A stretch of 64,000 bases of DNA, taken from NCBI RefSeq assembly GCF_018613835.1, contig NZ_JAGGPM010000008.1:49168-113167 (forward strand). The letters are read 5' to 3'. This document shows positions 53,402 through 61,604 of the stretch, one piece after another; position 1 is the first letter of the stretch, and the number at the start of each line of letters is the position of its first letter. Origin of the DNA: Arthrobacter sp. ISL-5 (GTDB lineage: Bacteria > Actinomycetota > Actinomycetes > Actinomycetales > Micrococcaceae). Made by a program: the position numbers and the translations under genes. Below the pieces are notes generated by a model that was not told where the DNA came from, did not search any database, and worked only from the letters and a program-made list of their open reading frames with translations.

Positions 53402-53857
53402 ATGGCTGCCTCCTTCGAATGCATAACGCGGACAAGCATGCCCAGGGAAAAGCTGTTCGACCTGGCTCGCAGCGTCGATGCCCACAAAGACTCGATGGCA
53501 CGTTCCCGGGAAGAAGCCGTTGCCGGGGTCACGTCCGGCCTCATCTCCTTGGGCCAGGAAGTGACCTGGCGTGCGTGGCACTTCGGTGTGCCACTTCGGA
53601 TGACCAGCCGGATCACCGAAATGGAGGCGCCCGTCTTCTTCGTTGATGAGCAAGCCAAGGGTCCGTTCCGGCGTTTCCGCCACGCCCATGAGTTCAGCGA
53701 GGACTCGGATGGAACCGTGATGGTTGACCGGATCGAGTTCGAGGCGCCGTTCGGCCCGACGGGGCGGCTCGTGGAGAAGCTGGTCCTGACCCGCTACCTT
53801 CACAAACTCATCGAGCAGCACAATCAGCACCTGACTGCGGACCCGCGAGCACGGTGA
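53402..53857 (+). CDS. SRPBCC-fold (START-like) ligand-binding protein
   Basis: The 151-residue protein begins MAASFECITRTSMPREKLFDLARSVDAHKDS. It has LGQEVTWRAWHFGVPLRMTSRI, FRRFRHAHEFSEDSDGTVMVDRI and the long C-terminal helix, as in the SRPBCC helix-grip fold. Such proteins bind hydrophobic ligands; this subgroup is often annotated as a cell division inhibitor-like protein without proof. It is coupled to the small membrane gene 3 nt upstream. Confidence 0.8.
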   Translation: MAASFECITRTSMPREKLFDLARSVDAHKDSMARSREEAVAGVTSGLISLGQEVTWRAWHFGVPLRMTSRITEMEAPVFFVDEQAKGPFRRFRHAHEFSEDSDGTVMVDRIEFEAPFGPTGRLVEKLVLTRYLHKLIEQHNQHLTADPRAR

Positions 53858-53875
53858 GGTTCTAGACCCCGGCTC

Positions 53876-54313
53876 TCACTCCGGGGCGCGTCCCTGCGCC
53901 CGGGACTGCTGGATGTGTCCTTGGCGCGCGGCCTCACGGACCAGGAGCCGGATGTTCGCGTACAGCACCGCTTTGACGGCCAGCGGGTCCAGCCTCTGCC
54001 CGCGCCGGATCCTCAATTCAAGTTCCTGGCAGCAGCGTTCCAGCCGCAGGGCGCCCGCCATCGCCGAGGTAGCCCTCAGGCTCACCACGGCATCACGGGC
54101 CGCCCGCAAATCCCCGCCGGCGAGGCCGTGAAGGATCTTCGCCGCCCGGCCGGGCAGCATCTGCAGGAAGTCGTCGATAAAGGCCTGCGCAAAAGCGGGC
54201 CCCACCTCATTAGCGAGAGTCTGCAGCGGCCCGCTGTCCAGCACCGGAACGTCGTCCCCGCCCGTCACGCCACACCGCCTGCTGCTGCCTGCTCCATCTT
54301 CGCGCCCATCCAT
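53876..54313 (-). CDS. HPt-like domain protein lacking the phospho-accepting histidine
   Basis: From ATG 54313 the 145-residue protein contains an HPt-type helical bundle: FAQAFIDDFLQMLPGRAAKIL, then DAVVSLRATSAMAGALRLER. In HPt domains the motif is AHxLKGSS..xGA; here a Val occupies the histidine position while SLRATSAMAGA is otherwise kept. It could therefore bind response regulators without transferring phosphate. The start is uncertain: in-frame ATGs also lie at 54346 and 54445. No kinase or regulator gene is adjacent. Confidence 0.6.
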   Translation of the reverse strand: MDGREDGAGSSRRCGVTGGDDVPVLDSGPLQTLANEVGPAFAQAFIDDFLQMLPGRAAKILHGLAGGDLRAARDAVVSLRATSAMAGALRLERCCQELELRIRRGQRLDPLAVKAVLYANIRLLVREAARQGHIQQSRAQGRAPE

Positions 54314-54468
54314 CAGCCCGCCGCGCCCCTTGCTGCGCGGCTCCATGACACACGTTCTCGCGGGGACCTCAAGACGGAGGAAGCTTTCCCAAATGTTCGG
54401 ATCAAGATCGCCTGTGACTGTCCGGGGAGGGACGGGCGCCGCCACGCTGCGCCGACTAACATGGGGAC

Positions 54469-54819
54469 GTGAACGATACGCTTCCTCCCTGCCCCGAATG
54501 CTCCAGCGAGTACACGTACGAGATGGGCGCCCTCCTGGTCTGTCCCGAATGCGGCCACGAATGGTCGTCCGCCCCGGTCGAATCAGACGAACCGGGAGAA
54601 CGTGTCATCAAGGACGCGGTGGGCAACGTGCTGGCCGACGGCGACACCGTCACCGTCGTCAAGGACCTCAAAATCAAGGGAAGCTCCAGCGTCATCAAAG
54701 TGGGCATCAAAGTGCGCGGCATCCGCCTCCTGGACGGCGTGGGGGACCACGACATCGACTGCAAGGTGGACGGCGTGGGCCCCATGCAGCTCAAATCAAG
54801 CGTTGTGAAGAAGGTCTAG
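54469..54819 (+). CDS. yjdM: PhnA/YjdM zinc-ribbon protein
   Basis: The 116-residue protein has a zinc ribbon at Cys8, Cys11, Cys25 and Cys28 ([12 protein letters not shown]) and the C-terminal PhnA domain ([26 protein letters not shown]). The old link to alkylphosphonates is not established. GTG 54469 lies 6 nt after TAACAT, a possible -10, so it may be leaderless. A flavoprotein gene follows after 21 nt. Confidence 0.88.
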   Translation: MNDTLPPCPECSSEYTYEMGALLVCPECGHEWSSAPVESDEPGERVIKDAVGNVLADGDTVTVVKDLKIKGSSSVIKVGIKVRGIRLLDGVGDHDIDCKVDGVGPMQLKSSVVKKV

Positions 54820-54840
54820 GGACGGGTTGCGGGAACCGGC

Positions 54841-55962
54841 GTGGAAAATTCCGTGAGGGCTGCCGACGTCATGGTCATCGGCGCGGGCCAAGCCGGCCTG
54901 TCCGCCGCCTACCACCTTGCCCGCCGCGGCTTCATAGCCGCTCAACGCCCCGCCACCTACGCCGGCCCGGACAGCCAATCCCGGCGAACCTACGCGGTGC
55001 TGGACGCCGAGGACGGCCCGGGCGGCGCCTGGCGGCACCGCTGGAAGAGCCTGCGGATGGCCACGGTCAACGGAATCAGCGACCTCCCCGGCATCCCGCA
55101 GCCGGACGTTGACCCGGCGGAACCCAGCTCGGCATTCCTGACCCGGTACTTTGCCGGCTATGAGCGTGAACTCGGCATCGCCGTCGAACGGCCCGTCAAG
55201 GCGCTCGCGGTCGAGCGCGAGGACGCCGATCCCGCCGGACGGCTGAGGATCACCACGTCCGACGGCGGATGGTCGGCGCGCGCTGTCATCAACGCCACGG
55301 GAACCTGGACCAGGCCGTTCTGGCCGATCTACCCCGGACAGTTCACGTTCAAGGGGCGCCAGCTCCACGTCGCGGACTACGTCTCCGCCGAGGAGTTCCG
55401 CGGACTGCACGTCATCGTGGTGGGCGGCGGCATCTCCGCCGTCGGGCTGCTGGACGAGATCTCAAAGGTGACGTCCACCAGCTGGTTCACGCGCCGCGAG
55501 CCGGTATGGCGGGAGGCGGCGTTTGACCGGCAGGCGGGCCATGACGCCGTCGCCCTCGTGGAGGACCGCGTGCGGCGGGGGCTGCCGCCGCAGAGCGTCG
55601 TCGCCGCCACCGGTCTCATCTGGACCCCGGCGCTCCGGGCAGCAGCCGCGCGCGGCGTACTGGAACGCCGCCGCATGTTCACCGGCATAGAGCCCGACGG
55701 CGTCCGGCTGGCAGACGGCAGCCTGCTCGCCGCGGACGTGATCCTCTGGGCCACAGGCTTCCGGGCCGAGCTGGAACACCTGGCCCAGCTGCACCTGCGC
55801 GGGCCGGGCGGCGGCATCGCCATGGACGGCACCCGGGTGGCGGCGGAACCGCGCGTGCACCTCGTGGGCTACGGGCCGTCATCCTCGACCATCGGCGCCA
55901 ACCGCGCGGGCCGGGCCGCCGTCGCTGAACTCCTGAAGCTCCTGGCGGCGCAGCCCGCCTGA
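54841..55962 (+). CDS. FAD-dependent NAD(P)H-binding monooxygenase-like flavoprotein
   Basis: The 373-residue protein has an N-terminal FAD Rossmann fold (VIGAGQAGLSAAYHLARRG, about 12-30) and a second dinucleotide fold (HVIVVGGGISAVGLLDE, about 190-206). WATGFR and NRAGRAAVAELL lie near the C-terminus, as in flavin monooxygenases and CzcO-type proteins. An unusual segment of about 20 residues (AAQRPATYAGPDSQSRR) follows the first fold. Substrate unknown. GTG start with GGGACGGG upstream; probably in an operon with yjdM. Confidence 0.82.
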   Translation: MENSVRAADVMVIGAGQAGLSAAYHLARRGFIAAQRPATYAGPDSQSRRTYAVLDAEDGPGGAWRHRWKSLRMATVNGISDLPGIPQPDVDPAEPSSAFLTRYFAGYERELGIAVERPVKALAVEREDADPAGRLRITTSDGGWSARAVINATGTWTRPFWPIYPGQFTFKGRQLHVADYVSAEEFRGLHVIVVGGGISAVGLLDEISKVTSTSWFTRREPVWREAAFDRQAGHDAVALVEDRVRRGLPPQSVVAATGLIWTPALRAAAARGVLERRRMFTGIEPDGVRLADGSLLAADVILWATGFRAELEHLAQLHLRGPGGGIAMDGTRVAAEPRVHLVGYGPSSSTIGANRAGRAAVAELLKLLAAQPA

Positions 55963-56055
55963 ACGGGATTCACGGTAAGTTTGCACAGGAGCCTGCCCGG
56001 CCGGCGACAGGCAAATTTACACAAACAATCAGCAGGGAAGAGGCGGCGGCAACAC

Positions 56056-57198
56056 GTGGCAGAGAACAGTCTTGGGCATCTTCTGGGCAGACTGCGGAGG
56101 TACCCGGACGTCGAGGCCGCCAACCTGCAGGCGTGGGACGCCACCGACACACTTCTGCTGGACACCGCAGCGGACCTCCTCACGCCGGCGAGCAGGGTTG
56201 CCGTGATCGGAGACCGCTACGGGGCGCTGACGCTGGGACTCCTCGGAGGCGCGGGAACGGCGCCGCAGGTCCGCGTGTACCAGGACCTCATCACCGGCGA
56301 GCGGGCCCTCCGGCACAATGCGGCTGCACTCGGCGTGGCCGGCGGCTTTAAGCAGCTGCCGCTGGGGGCGGAACTGCTGGCGGACGCGGACATCGTTCTG
56401 CTGCAGCTGCCCAAGACGCTCGCCGAACTCGAGGAAATTTCCGACGCCGTTGCGCGCCACGCGCCGAAGGGCGCCGTGTTGCTTGCCGGCGGACGCGTCA
56501 AGCACATGTCCCTGGGCATGAACGAGGTGCTCGGGCGATACTTCGAAACGGTCCAGCCCCAGCTGGCCCGGAGGAAATCGCGGGTTCTCCTGGCCTCGGG
56601 GCCAAAAACCGTCGAACCCGTCCCGCCATATCCGGTGACGGAGCACAACGCCGAGCTCGATCTGCAGGTGTGCGCGCACGGCGCCGTTTTTGCCGGCACC
56701 AAACTGGACATCGGAACGCGCTACCTGCTGGAATTCCTCCCCGAGATCCCCGCAGCAGGCACCTCGGTGGACCTGGGCTGCGGCACCGGGATCCTGGCTG
56801 CCATGTATGCGCGCCGCCACCCCGATTCGGCGGTCATCGCAACGGACCAGTCGGCGGCGGCCGTTGCTTCAGCGCGGGCCACAGCGACGGCCAATGGCCT
56901 GGACCGGCAGATCACGGTACTCCAGGACGATGCCATGGGCTCCCTTCCTGCCGGAAGCGCCGGGCTCATCCTGCTGAATCCTCCATTTCATCTGGGGGCC
57001 AGCGTCCATGCCGGTGCCGGGATCAAGATGTTCGAGGCAGCGGCCCGCGTCCTTGTCCCCGGCGGTGAGCTCTGGACGGTGTTCAACAGCCATCTTCACT
57101 ACCTGCCGGCGCTGGAAAGGCTGGTCGGGCCCACCTCCGTGAGGGGACGGAACCCCAAGTTCACCGTGTCCGTCAGCGTCAAACGGCACGGACGATGA
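56056..57198 (+). CDS. Class I SAM-dependent methyltransferase, RlmG/RsmC-like
   Basis: The 380-residue protein has an N-terminal inactive-like domain (1-190) and a C-terminal methyltransferase with VDLGCGTGILAAMYARRHP near 245 and the N6/N2-methylation motif LLNPPFHLGA. The two-domain layout and NPPF match RsmC/RlmG enzymes, which make N2-methylguanosine in rRNA. GTG 56056 precedes the conserved start; the frame is open further upstream without homology. An AGGAGCCTG/CAGGC inverted repeat lies in the 93-bp gap before it. Confidence 0.85.
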   Translation: MAENSLGHLLGRLRRYPDVEAANLQAWDATDTLLLDTAADLLTPASRVAVIGDRYGALTLGLLGGAGTAPQVRVYQDLITGERALRHNAAALGVAGGFKQLPLGAELLADADIVLLQLPKTLAELEEISDAVARHAPKGAVLLAGGRVKHMSLGMNEVLGRYFETVQPQLARRKSRVLLASGPKTVEPVPPYPVTEHNAELDLQVCAHGAVFAGTKLDIGTRYLLEFLPEIPAAGTSVDLGCGTGILAAMYARRHPDSAVIATDQSAAAVASARATATANGLDRQITVLQDDAMGSLPAGSAGLILLNPPFHLGASVHAGAGIKMFEAAARVLVPGGELWTVFNSHLHYLPALERLVGPTSVRGRNPKFTVSVSVKRHGR

Positions 57199-57320
57199 GC
57201 GGCAGCGGATTCACCGGACCGTCCGCGATTCCGCCCGCGCGTGGGACGTACCCGTATACCGGGACGTAACGTACGATTCAGACATCGATACTGGCAAACC
57301 GAAGATGCTTAGGGGAATCC

Positions 57321-58574
57321 TTGACTGAGATCCGCCAGCCCACACCGCGGCGCGGAACTAACCTGCCCCGCATGGGTGACTTCAACCTGACTGTCATCCT
57401 GGACGCCGTCCGGCGGTCATCCGGGGGCCTCAGCCGTGTCGAACTGGCCCAGATTGTCGGGCTGTCCCCCCAGACCATCTCGAACATCTCCCGCCGGCTC
57501 CTGGACCAGAGCCTCATCGTGGAGGCCGGCAAGGAGGGGAGCGGGCCAGGGAAACCGAGGACCATCCTCCGGCTGAATCCTGCGGGAATGTATGCCGTGG
57601 GCGTGCATTTGGATCCCGCCGTGACAACATTTGTCGTCCTGGACCTAGTGGGCGCCGTGGTGCAGCATTCGCGGGTCAAGACCCCGGACAGCGGCAACCC
57701 GGAGGCGGTCATCGCCGCCATCGCCGCCGAGATCGAAAAGCTCGTCGAAGCATCGGGCGTGGACCGGGAGAAGATCGCCGGCCTGGGCATCGCCGCCCCC
57801 GGTCCGATCGACCACGACAATGGAGCAGTGGTGGAACCGCCGCTTCTTGACGGCTGGGACCGAGTTCTGCTGCGTGATGCTCTGGCCGATGCAACAGGCC
57901 TTTCCGTACTCATGGACAAGGACGTGACCAGCGCGGCCGTGGCGGAAACCTGGGCGGGCGGCCCCAGCGGCGCCGGCAGTTTCGTCTTCATGTACATGGG
58001 CACGGGCATCGGCTGCGGCATTGTCCTTAACGACGAGGTGGTCCGCGGCACATCAGGAAATGCCGGCGAAATCGGCCACATCATCGTCGACCCGGACGGC
58101 CCGCCCTGTGACTGTGGCCTGCGCGGTTGCGTGAAGTCCTCCTGCATCCCCCAGGTCCTGGTGGCTGAGGCCCAGGCGGCAGGAATCCTATCGGACGAAG
58201 GTCCCCTGACCGGCGGCTCCGTAGTGCAGGAACGGTTCGCCCAGCTTTGCGAGGCCGCGGATGCCGGCAACAGCGCAGCTATGGCAATCATTGACAAGTC
58301 AGCGGTGCTGGTGGCCAGGGCGGCTTCGGTCGTGGCCAATACGCTCGACGTAGACCGCGTCGTGTTCGGCGGCCCGTTCTGGGGCTCCCTGTCGCGGCGC
58401 TACCTGGAGCTGGTCCCGGACCTGATCCAGCAGAACAGCGATGCGGGAAACATCCACGCCATCGAAGTGGTGGGCACAGGCGTGGGGGAGGACGTGGGCG
58501 CCATTGGCGCCGCCTGCCTTGTCCTGGAGCACACTCTCGCGCCGCGCGCCCAGCGGTTGCTACTGGAGGGCTAA
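57321..58574 (+). CDS. ROK-family transcriptional regulator
   Basis: The 417-residue protein has an N-terminal winged helix (LSRVELAQIVGLSPQTISNIS, about 36-56) and a ROK sugar-kinase-like domain (GLGIAAPGPID, MDKDVTSAAVAETW, MGTGIGCGI, NAGEIGH). Zinc-site CDCGLRGCVKSS follows; the Glu usual after GC in ROK proteins is replaced by Lys, so zinc or sugar binding may differ. It probably represses sugar genes, none of which are adjacent. TTG 57321 follows AGGGGAA. Confidence 0.85.
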   Translation: MTEIRQPTPRRGTNLPRMGDFNLTVILDAVRRSSGGLSRVELAQIVGLSPQTISNISRRLLDQSLIVEAGKEGSGPGKPRTILRLNPAGMYAVGVHLDPAVTTFVVLDLVGAVVQHSRVKTPDSGNPEAVIAAIAAEIEKLVEASGVDREKIAGLGIAAPGPIDHDNGAVVEPPLLDGWDRVLLRDALADATGLSVLMDKDVTSAAVAETWAGGPSGAGSFVFMYMGTGIGCGIVLNDEVVRGTSGNAGEIGHIIVDPDGPPCDCGLRGCVKSSCIPQVLVAEAQAAGILSDEGPLTGGSVVQERFAQLCEAADAGNSAAMAIIDKSAVLVARAASVVANTLDVDRVVFGGPFWGSLSRRYLELVPDLIQQNSDAGNIHAIEVVGTGVGEDVGAIGAACLVLEHTLAPRAQRLLLEG

Positions 58575-58578
58575 GGCG

Positions 58579-58776
58579 TTAGTCGATGTCTTCGACGATG
58601 GTCCCGTAGGGAATCGTGTCGTCGAGATGTGCCTGGTGGCCCTTGGGAATGAACAGCACCCGGACGCCGTGCAGTTGGTCCGCTGCTGACTGGAGGAGGA
58701 CCGGGCGGACCGTGTCGACAAAGCGCGGGTCCTTGCCGACAAGGTATTGCTCGTAACTGGCTGGTAGCTGGGTCAT
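58579..58776 (-). CDS. Small hypothetical protein, 65 residues
   Basis: From ATG 58776 the product begins MTQLPASYEQYLVGKDPRFV and includes LHGVRVLFIPKGHQAHLDDT. It is acidic and soluble. TATCCT ends 6 nt before the ATG, so the gene appears leaderless. It converges tightly on the ROK gene (4-nt gap). Function unknown. Confidence 0.6.
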   Translation of the reverse strand: MTQLPASYEQYLVGKDPRFVDTVRPVLLQSAADQLHGVRVLFIPKGHQAHLDDTIPYGTIVEDID

Positions 58777-58812
58777 TGCATCAGGATAGACCCGTTCTTT
58801 CGCCGGGGGGAA

Positions 58813-58848
58813 GGTGTACCCCAGCGGTCAGAACCGCTGGGGTACACC
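58813..58848. terminator. Perfect 16-bp hairpin
   Basis: GGTGTACCCCAGCGGT (58813-58828) pairs exactly with 58833-58848 around CAGA. It lies 59 nt beyond the stop of the minus-strand lipoprotein gene and just upstream of the small leaderless gene, so it separates the two transcripts. Confidence 0.75.
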
Positions 58849-58907
58849 CGCGTCCTTGCGGGGAGCAGCTGATCTTCGCTCCGCTGGACGGGTTGGGATC
58901 TGCCCCC

Positions 58908-59918
58908 TTAGTAGCCGCTCGTGGTCTCGGTTGTGACTTCGGCCTTGGCCGTTTTTGCGTAGACGTTCTTGCTGACCGTGTACGCGTGCTGGTCGAGCTT
59001 CATGGCCTCCTGGTTGGCTTCTTTCAGCTTGGCGTCTGAGAGCTGTTCCACCTTGACGAGGTCAAGGGTCTCCTGGTTCTCGCCGCCTTCGGCCGTCACC
59101 TTGACCAGGCCTGTGCCGGCTGAGTAGAACTTACGCTGGTGGCCAACGGCGGGTTCCAGAGGGTTGTGTTCATCAATCACCAGCACATCGTCGTAGCATC
59201 CCGTGGGAACGCAGACCCGTTGGTTCTCCTGGAAGACCTTTCCGCAATCCAGGAAGTCCACCTTGGGGGCATGCGCCTGAACATATTCTGCGGTTCCGGT
59301 CCGCGGCTCAGCCTGCATTGCGATGCCCGCCTGGGCCTCATCAATCGAGTTAATGAACGTGCTGGGGGCCCCTGTGAACTTGCCGTTTTCGAACTCTTCC
59401 GGGTACTCCCCGAAGAGCCAGACTATTCCGCTCTCGGTCTGGGCAAAGAAGGCCAGTTCCGATTCCACCAGCTCGCCGTCAGCGTAGTCACGGTCCCACA
59501 TGACGAGCGTCTTCACGCCGTCTATCACCTTGGTCAGCCCGGTCACAGTGTGCGTGACCGTCCGCTTGGTGGTCCCTTCGGCACTCTTGACGTCGCCGGT
59601 TGTTGTGTACTGCGACCCTGGTTTCAGGGGAAACCACTTATTGTCCACTTTCGGTGACTCTTGGAATTCGGCGGGGTCATAATTTATGGCGGACCCCGGG
59701 CCGCAGAGCTCTCCGGCATCAGCCGTCCCCGTGGCTGTCGGCGATGCGGAGCCCGACGTCGCTGTCGTCTCCGTCGGTGATGCTGAACCCGCCGTCGCAC
59801 TGGTTGTGGCCGGCGGGGTGGTGCTTTGCGGCGGCGCACACGACGTCACTGTCGTCAGCGCCAGTAGGAACACAAAAACGGAGCCGATCACCGTTGATCG
59901 GTTGTGGGGCTGGAACAT
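58908..59918 (-). CDS. Secreted lipoprotein, 336 residues
   Basis: A signal peptide (hydrophobic 10-22) ends in the lipobox TVTSC with Cys27. A Ser/Thr/Pro/Ala linker of about 40 residues follows. The mature domain has YDPAEFQESPKVDNKWFPLKPGSQYTTTG, a strand-rich body, and paired cysteines (LDCGK, RVCVPTGCYDD). The beginning of the mature domain is typical of a widespread actinobacterial lipoprotein group without assigned function. It is monocistronic and divergent from metF. Confidence 0.78.
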   Translation of the reverse strand: MFQPHNRSTVIGSVFVFLLALTTVTSCAPPQSTTPPATTSATAGSASPTETTATSGSASPTATGTADAGELCGPGSAINYDPAEFQESPKVDNKWFPLKPGSQYTTTGDVKSAEGTTKRTVTHTVTGLTKVIDGVKTLVMWDRDYADGELVESELAFFAQTESGIVWLFGEYPEEFENGKFTGAPSTFINSIDEAQAGIAMQAEPRTGTAEYVQAHAPKVDFLDCGKVFQENQRVCVPTGCYDDVLVIDEHNPLEPAVGHQRKFYSAGTGLVKVTAEGGENQETLDLVKVEQLSDAKLKEANQEAMKLDQHAYTVSKNVYAKTAKAEVTTETTSGY

Positions 59919-60327
59919 ATCCGTGGCCTTTCGCCGTTGGAATCAGATGACTTCCAGCAACGGCACGGCGCCGCCCTCCAGTGCGGAGAGCAGCCCCAGT
60001 ACGGCGCTGGTGAAACCGCGCCTTGGCAAAGGGGACGATGCGACGCCGCCCGGTTGACAGGCGCGGGATAGGGTCTCTCGGGGCGGATCACCGAGGAACG
60101 TCCAGATGGCCTCCTTAATTTGAGACCGTTGCCAAATCCGGATACGACGTGCACAAATGATGGACTAAATTTGTCCGTTTGAAAAGGGCAACCGCCGCGA
60201 GAGGGTAGCCGTGTGAGGCAGCGGGGCGAATATTATTCAGAAAGTGCAATCCGGCACGCGTAAGAATGCGTCTTAATTCGATGGCCGACTTGAACGCACC
60301 CTGGGCGGCTCCTAGAGTTCTATACAA
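59919..60327. other. Divergent intergenic region, upstream half
   Basis: No credible gene. The stretch around 60120-60290 is less GC-rich (AATATTATTCAG, CTTAATTCG), consistent with promoters or a relic. Nothing else can be assigned. Confidence 0.4.
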
Positions 60328-60341
60328 GTTACCGAGGTAAC
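60328..60341. promoter_or_regulatory. Perfect 14-bp palindrome upstream of metF
   Basis: GTTACC-GA-GGTAAC is an exact inverted repeat directly after a possible -10 (TATACA, 60321-60326). Placed at the start of the metF leader, it is a candidate repressor operator. Confidence 0.5.
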
Positions 60342-60342
60342 G

Positions 60343-60420
60343 TGTCAGCGATCCTCCGCTGCGGATGTGCCGTCATGCGGCAGCCAAGGAGGGTGTGGGT
60401 GCCCCCATGTGGGCCTGACA
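60343..60420 (+). ncRNA. Putative structured leader RNA of metF-metE
   Basis: TGTCAG (60343-60348) pairs with CTGACA (60415-60420) as a closing stem. Inside are ATCC/GGAT and TGCCG-TCATG-CGGCA hairpins, a CCTCC/GGAGG complementarity, and a GGGTGCCCCC element. The multibranched arrangement in front of a methionine operon suggests a riboswitch. Parts resemble SAM-IV-type leaders, but the conserved core does not match well enough to assign it. Confidence 0.4.
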
Positions 60421-60575
60421 TTTGCTCACGGACAACTTCTTTTCAGGCGTAACAGTCGCGGCTGCGCCCTGCCGAAGTTCGTTCCGTGTTCCCCAAACTC
60501 AATTCATTGACCGCATACTGCACGGGCTACCGCCACGGCAGCATAGCCTTCAATGGCCCATAGCCAAGGACGCAA

Positions 60576-61541
60576 ATGTCACCACCCAGCCTTATTGACA
60601 CCCATCCAAATCTTTCCGACACCGCACCCGTGGCGCTGTCCTATGAGCTCTTCCCGCCGCGTTCGCCTGCGGCCGCCGAGACGCTCTGGACCACGATCCG
60701 CGAGCTGGAGAGCACTGACCCTGACTACGTGTCCGTCACGTATGGTGCCAGCGGCTCCAACCGGGACACCGCCGTCGAGCTCATCAACCGCCTGGTGCTG
60801 GAGACCACCCTCCGTCCGCTGGCCCACCTGACGTGCGTGGGCAACACCCCGACCGAGCTGGCCGAAATCATCGGTGAGCTCTTGGACGCGGGGGTGCGCG
60901 GCATCCTGGCCCTCCGCGGAGACCAGCCCAAGGACAGCGGAGAGCCCGTCAGCGGTTCGCTGCGCTACGCCCAGGACCTGATCGAGCTCATCCGGCGGGT
61001 GGAGCAGCGGCGTTCGGCACTGCTCTGCGCCGGCAAGGTCGCGGTCGGCGTGGCCGCCTACCCCACACGGCACCCGGAGTCGCCGAGTGAGGCCCACGAC
61101 GTCGAGGTCCTGCTGGCCAAGCAGCGCTCCGGCGCGGACTTCGCCATCACCCAGGTGTTCTTCCGCACCGAGCAGTACGCGGACCTGATCACCAGGGCAC
61201 GCCGTGCCGGCGTCACCATTCCGATCATCCCCGGGGTCATGCCGCTCACGAGCCTCCGCAGGCTCAAGCGCCTCGGCGAGCTGACCGGCGTCGAACCGGC
61301 ACCGGAGCTCATCGAGCGGCTGGCGGCGGCGGACTCCGACGCCGACCGGCTCCGCATCGGTGTCAGCGCCACCGTGGACCTGGCCAACGCCGCCCTGGAT
61401 GCCGGAGCGCCCGGCCTCCACCTGTACACGTTCAACGAACACCAGAGCGCGCTGGAGGTACTGGACAAGCTGTCGCTTGTGCGGCCGGCACGTTCCGCCA
61501 GCCGCCTCAACGCGATCGCCCGCCGCCAGCTCGCGAGCTGA
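60576..61541 (+). CDS. metF: 5,10-methylenetetrahydrofolate reductase
   Basis: The 321-residue TIM-barrel flavoprotein has SYELFPPRSPAAAETLW, VSVTYGASGSNRD, HLTCVGNTPTEL, LALRGDQP and FAITQVFFR, the MetF landmarks. The catalytic Glu lies in YELFPPR. It makes 5-methyl-THF, used by MetE encoded 63 nt downstream. ATG 60576 follows CAAGGACGCAA. Both genes should respond to the leader upstream. Confidence 0.95.
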   Translation: MSPPSLIDTHPNLSDTAPVALSYELFPPRSPAAAETLWTTIRELESTDPDYVSVTYGASGSNRDTAVELINRLVLETTLRPLAHLTCVGNTPTELAEIIGELLDAGVRGILALRGDQPKDSGEPVSGSLRYAQDLIELIRRVEQRRSALLCAGKVAVGVAAYPTRHPESPSEAHDVEVLLAKQRSGADFAITQVFFRTEQYADLITRARRAGVTIPIIPGVMPLTSLRRLKRLGELTGVEPAPELIERLAAADSDADRLRIGVSATVDLANAALDAGAPGLHLYTFNEHQSALEVLDKLSLVRPARSASRLNAIARRQLAS

Positions 61542-61604
61542 CACCACCCGTCAGCTGACTACCCAAGACACTCACAGCTTCCCAACCATGCAAGGAAAAT
61601 TGAC

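Noticed and set aside
60343..60420. Cobalamin or SAM riboswitch call for the metF leader
   Set aside because: The B12-box and the SAM core blocks are not present in recognisable form; kept as a putative structured RNA only.
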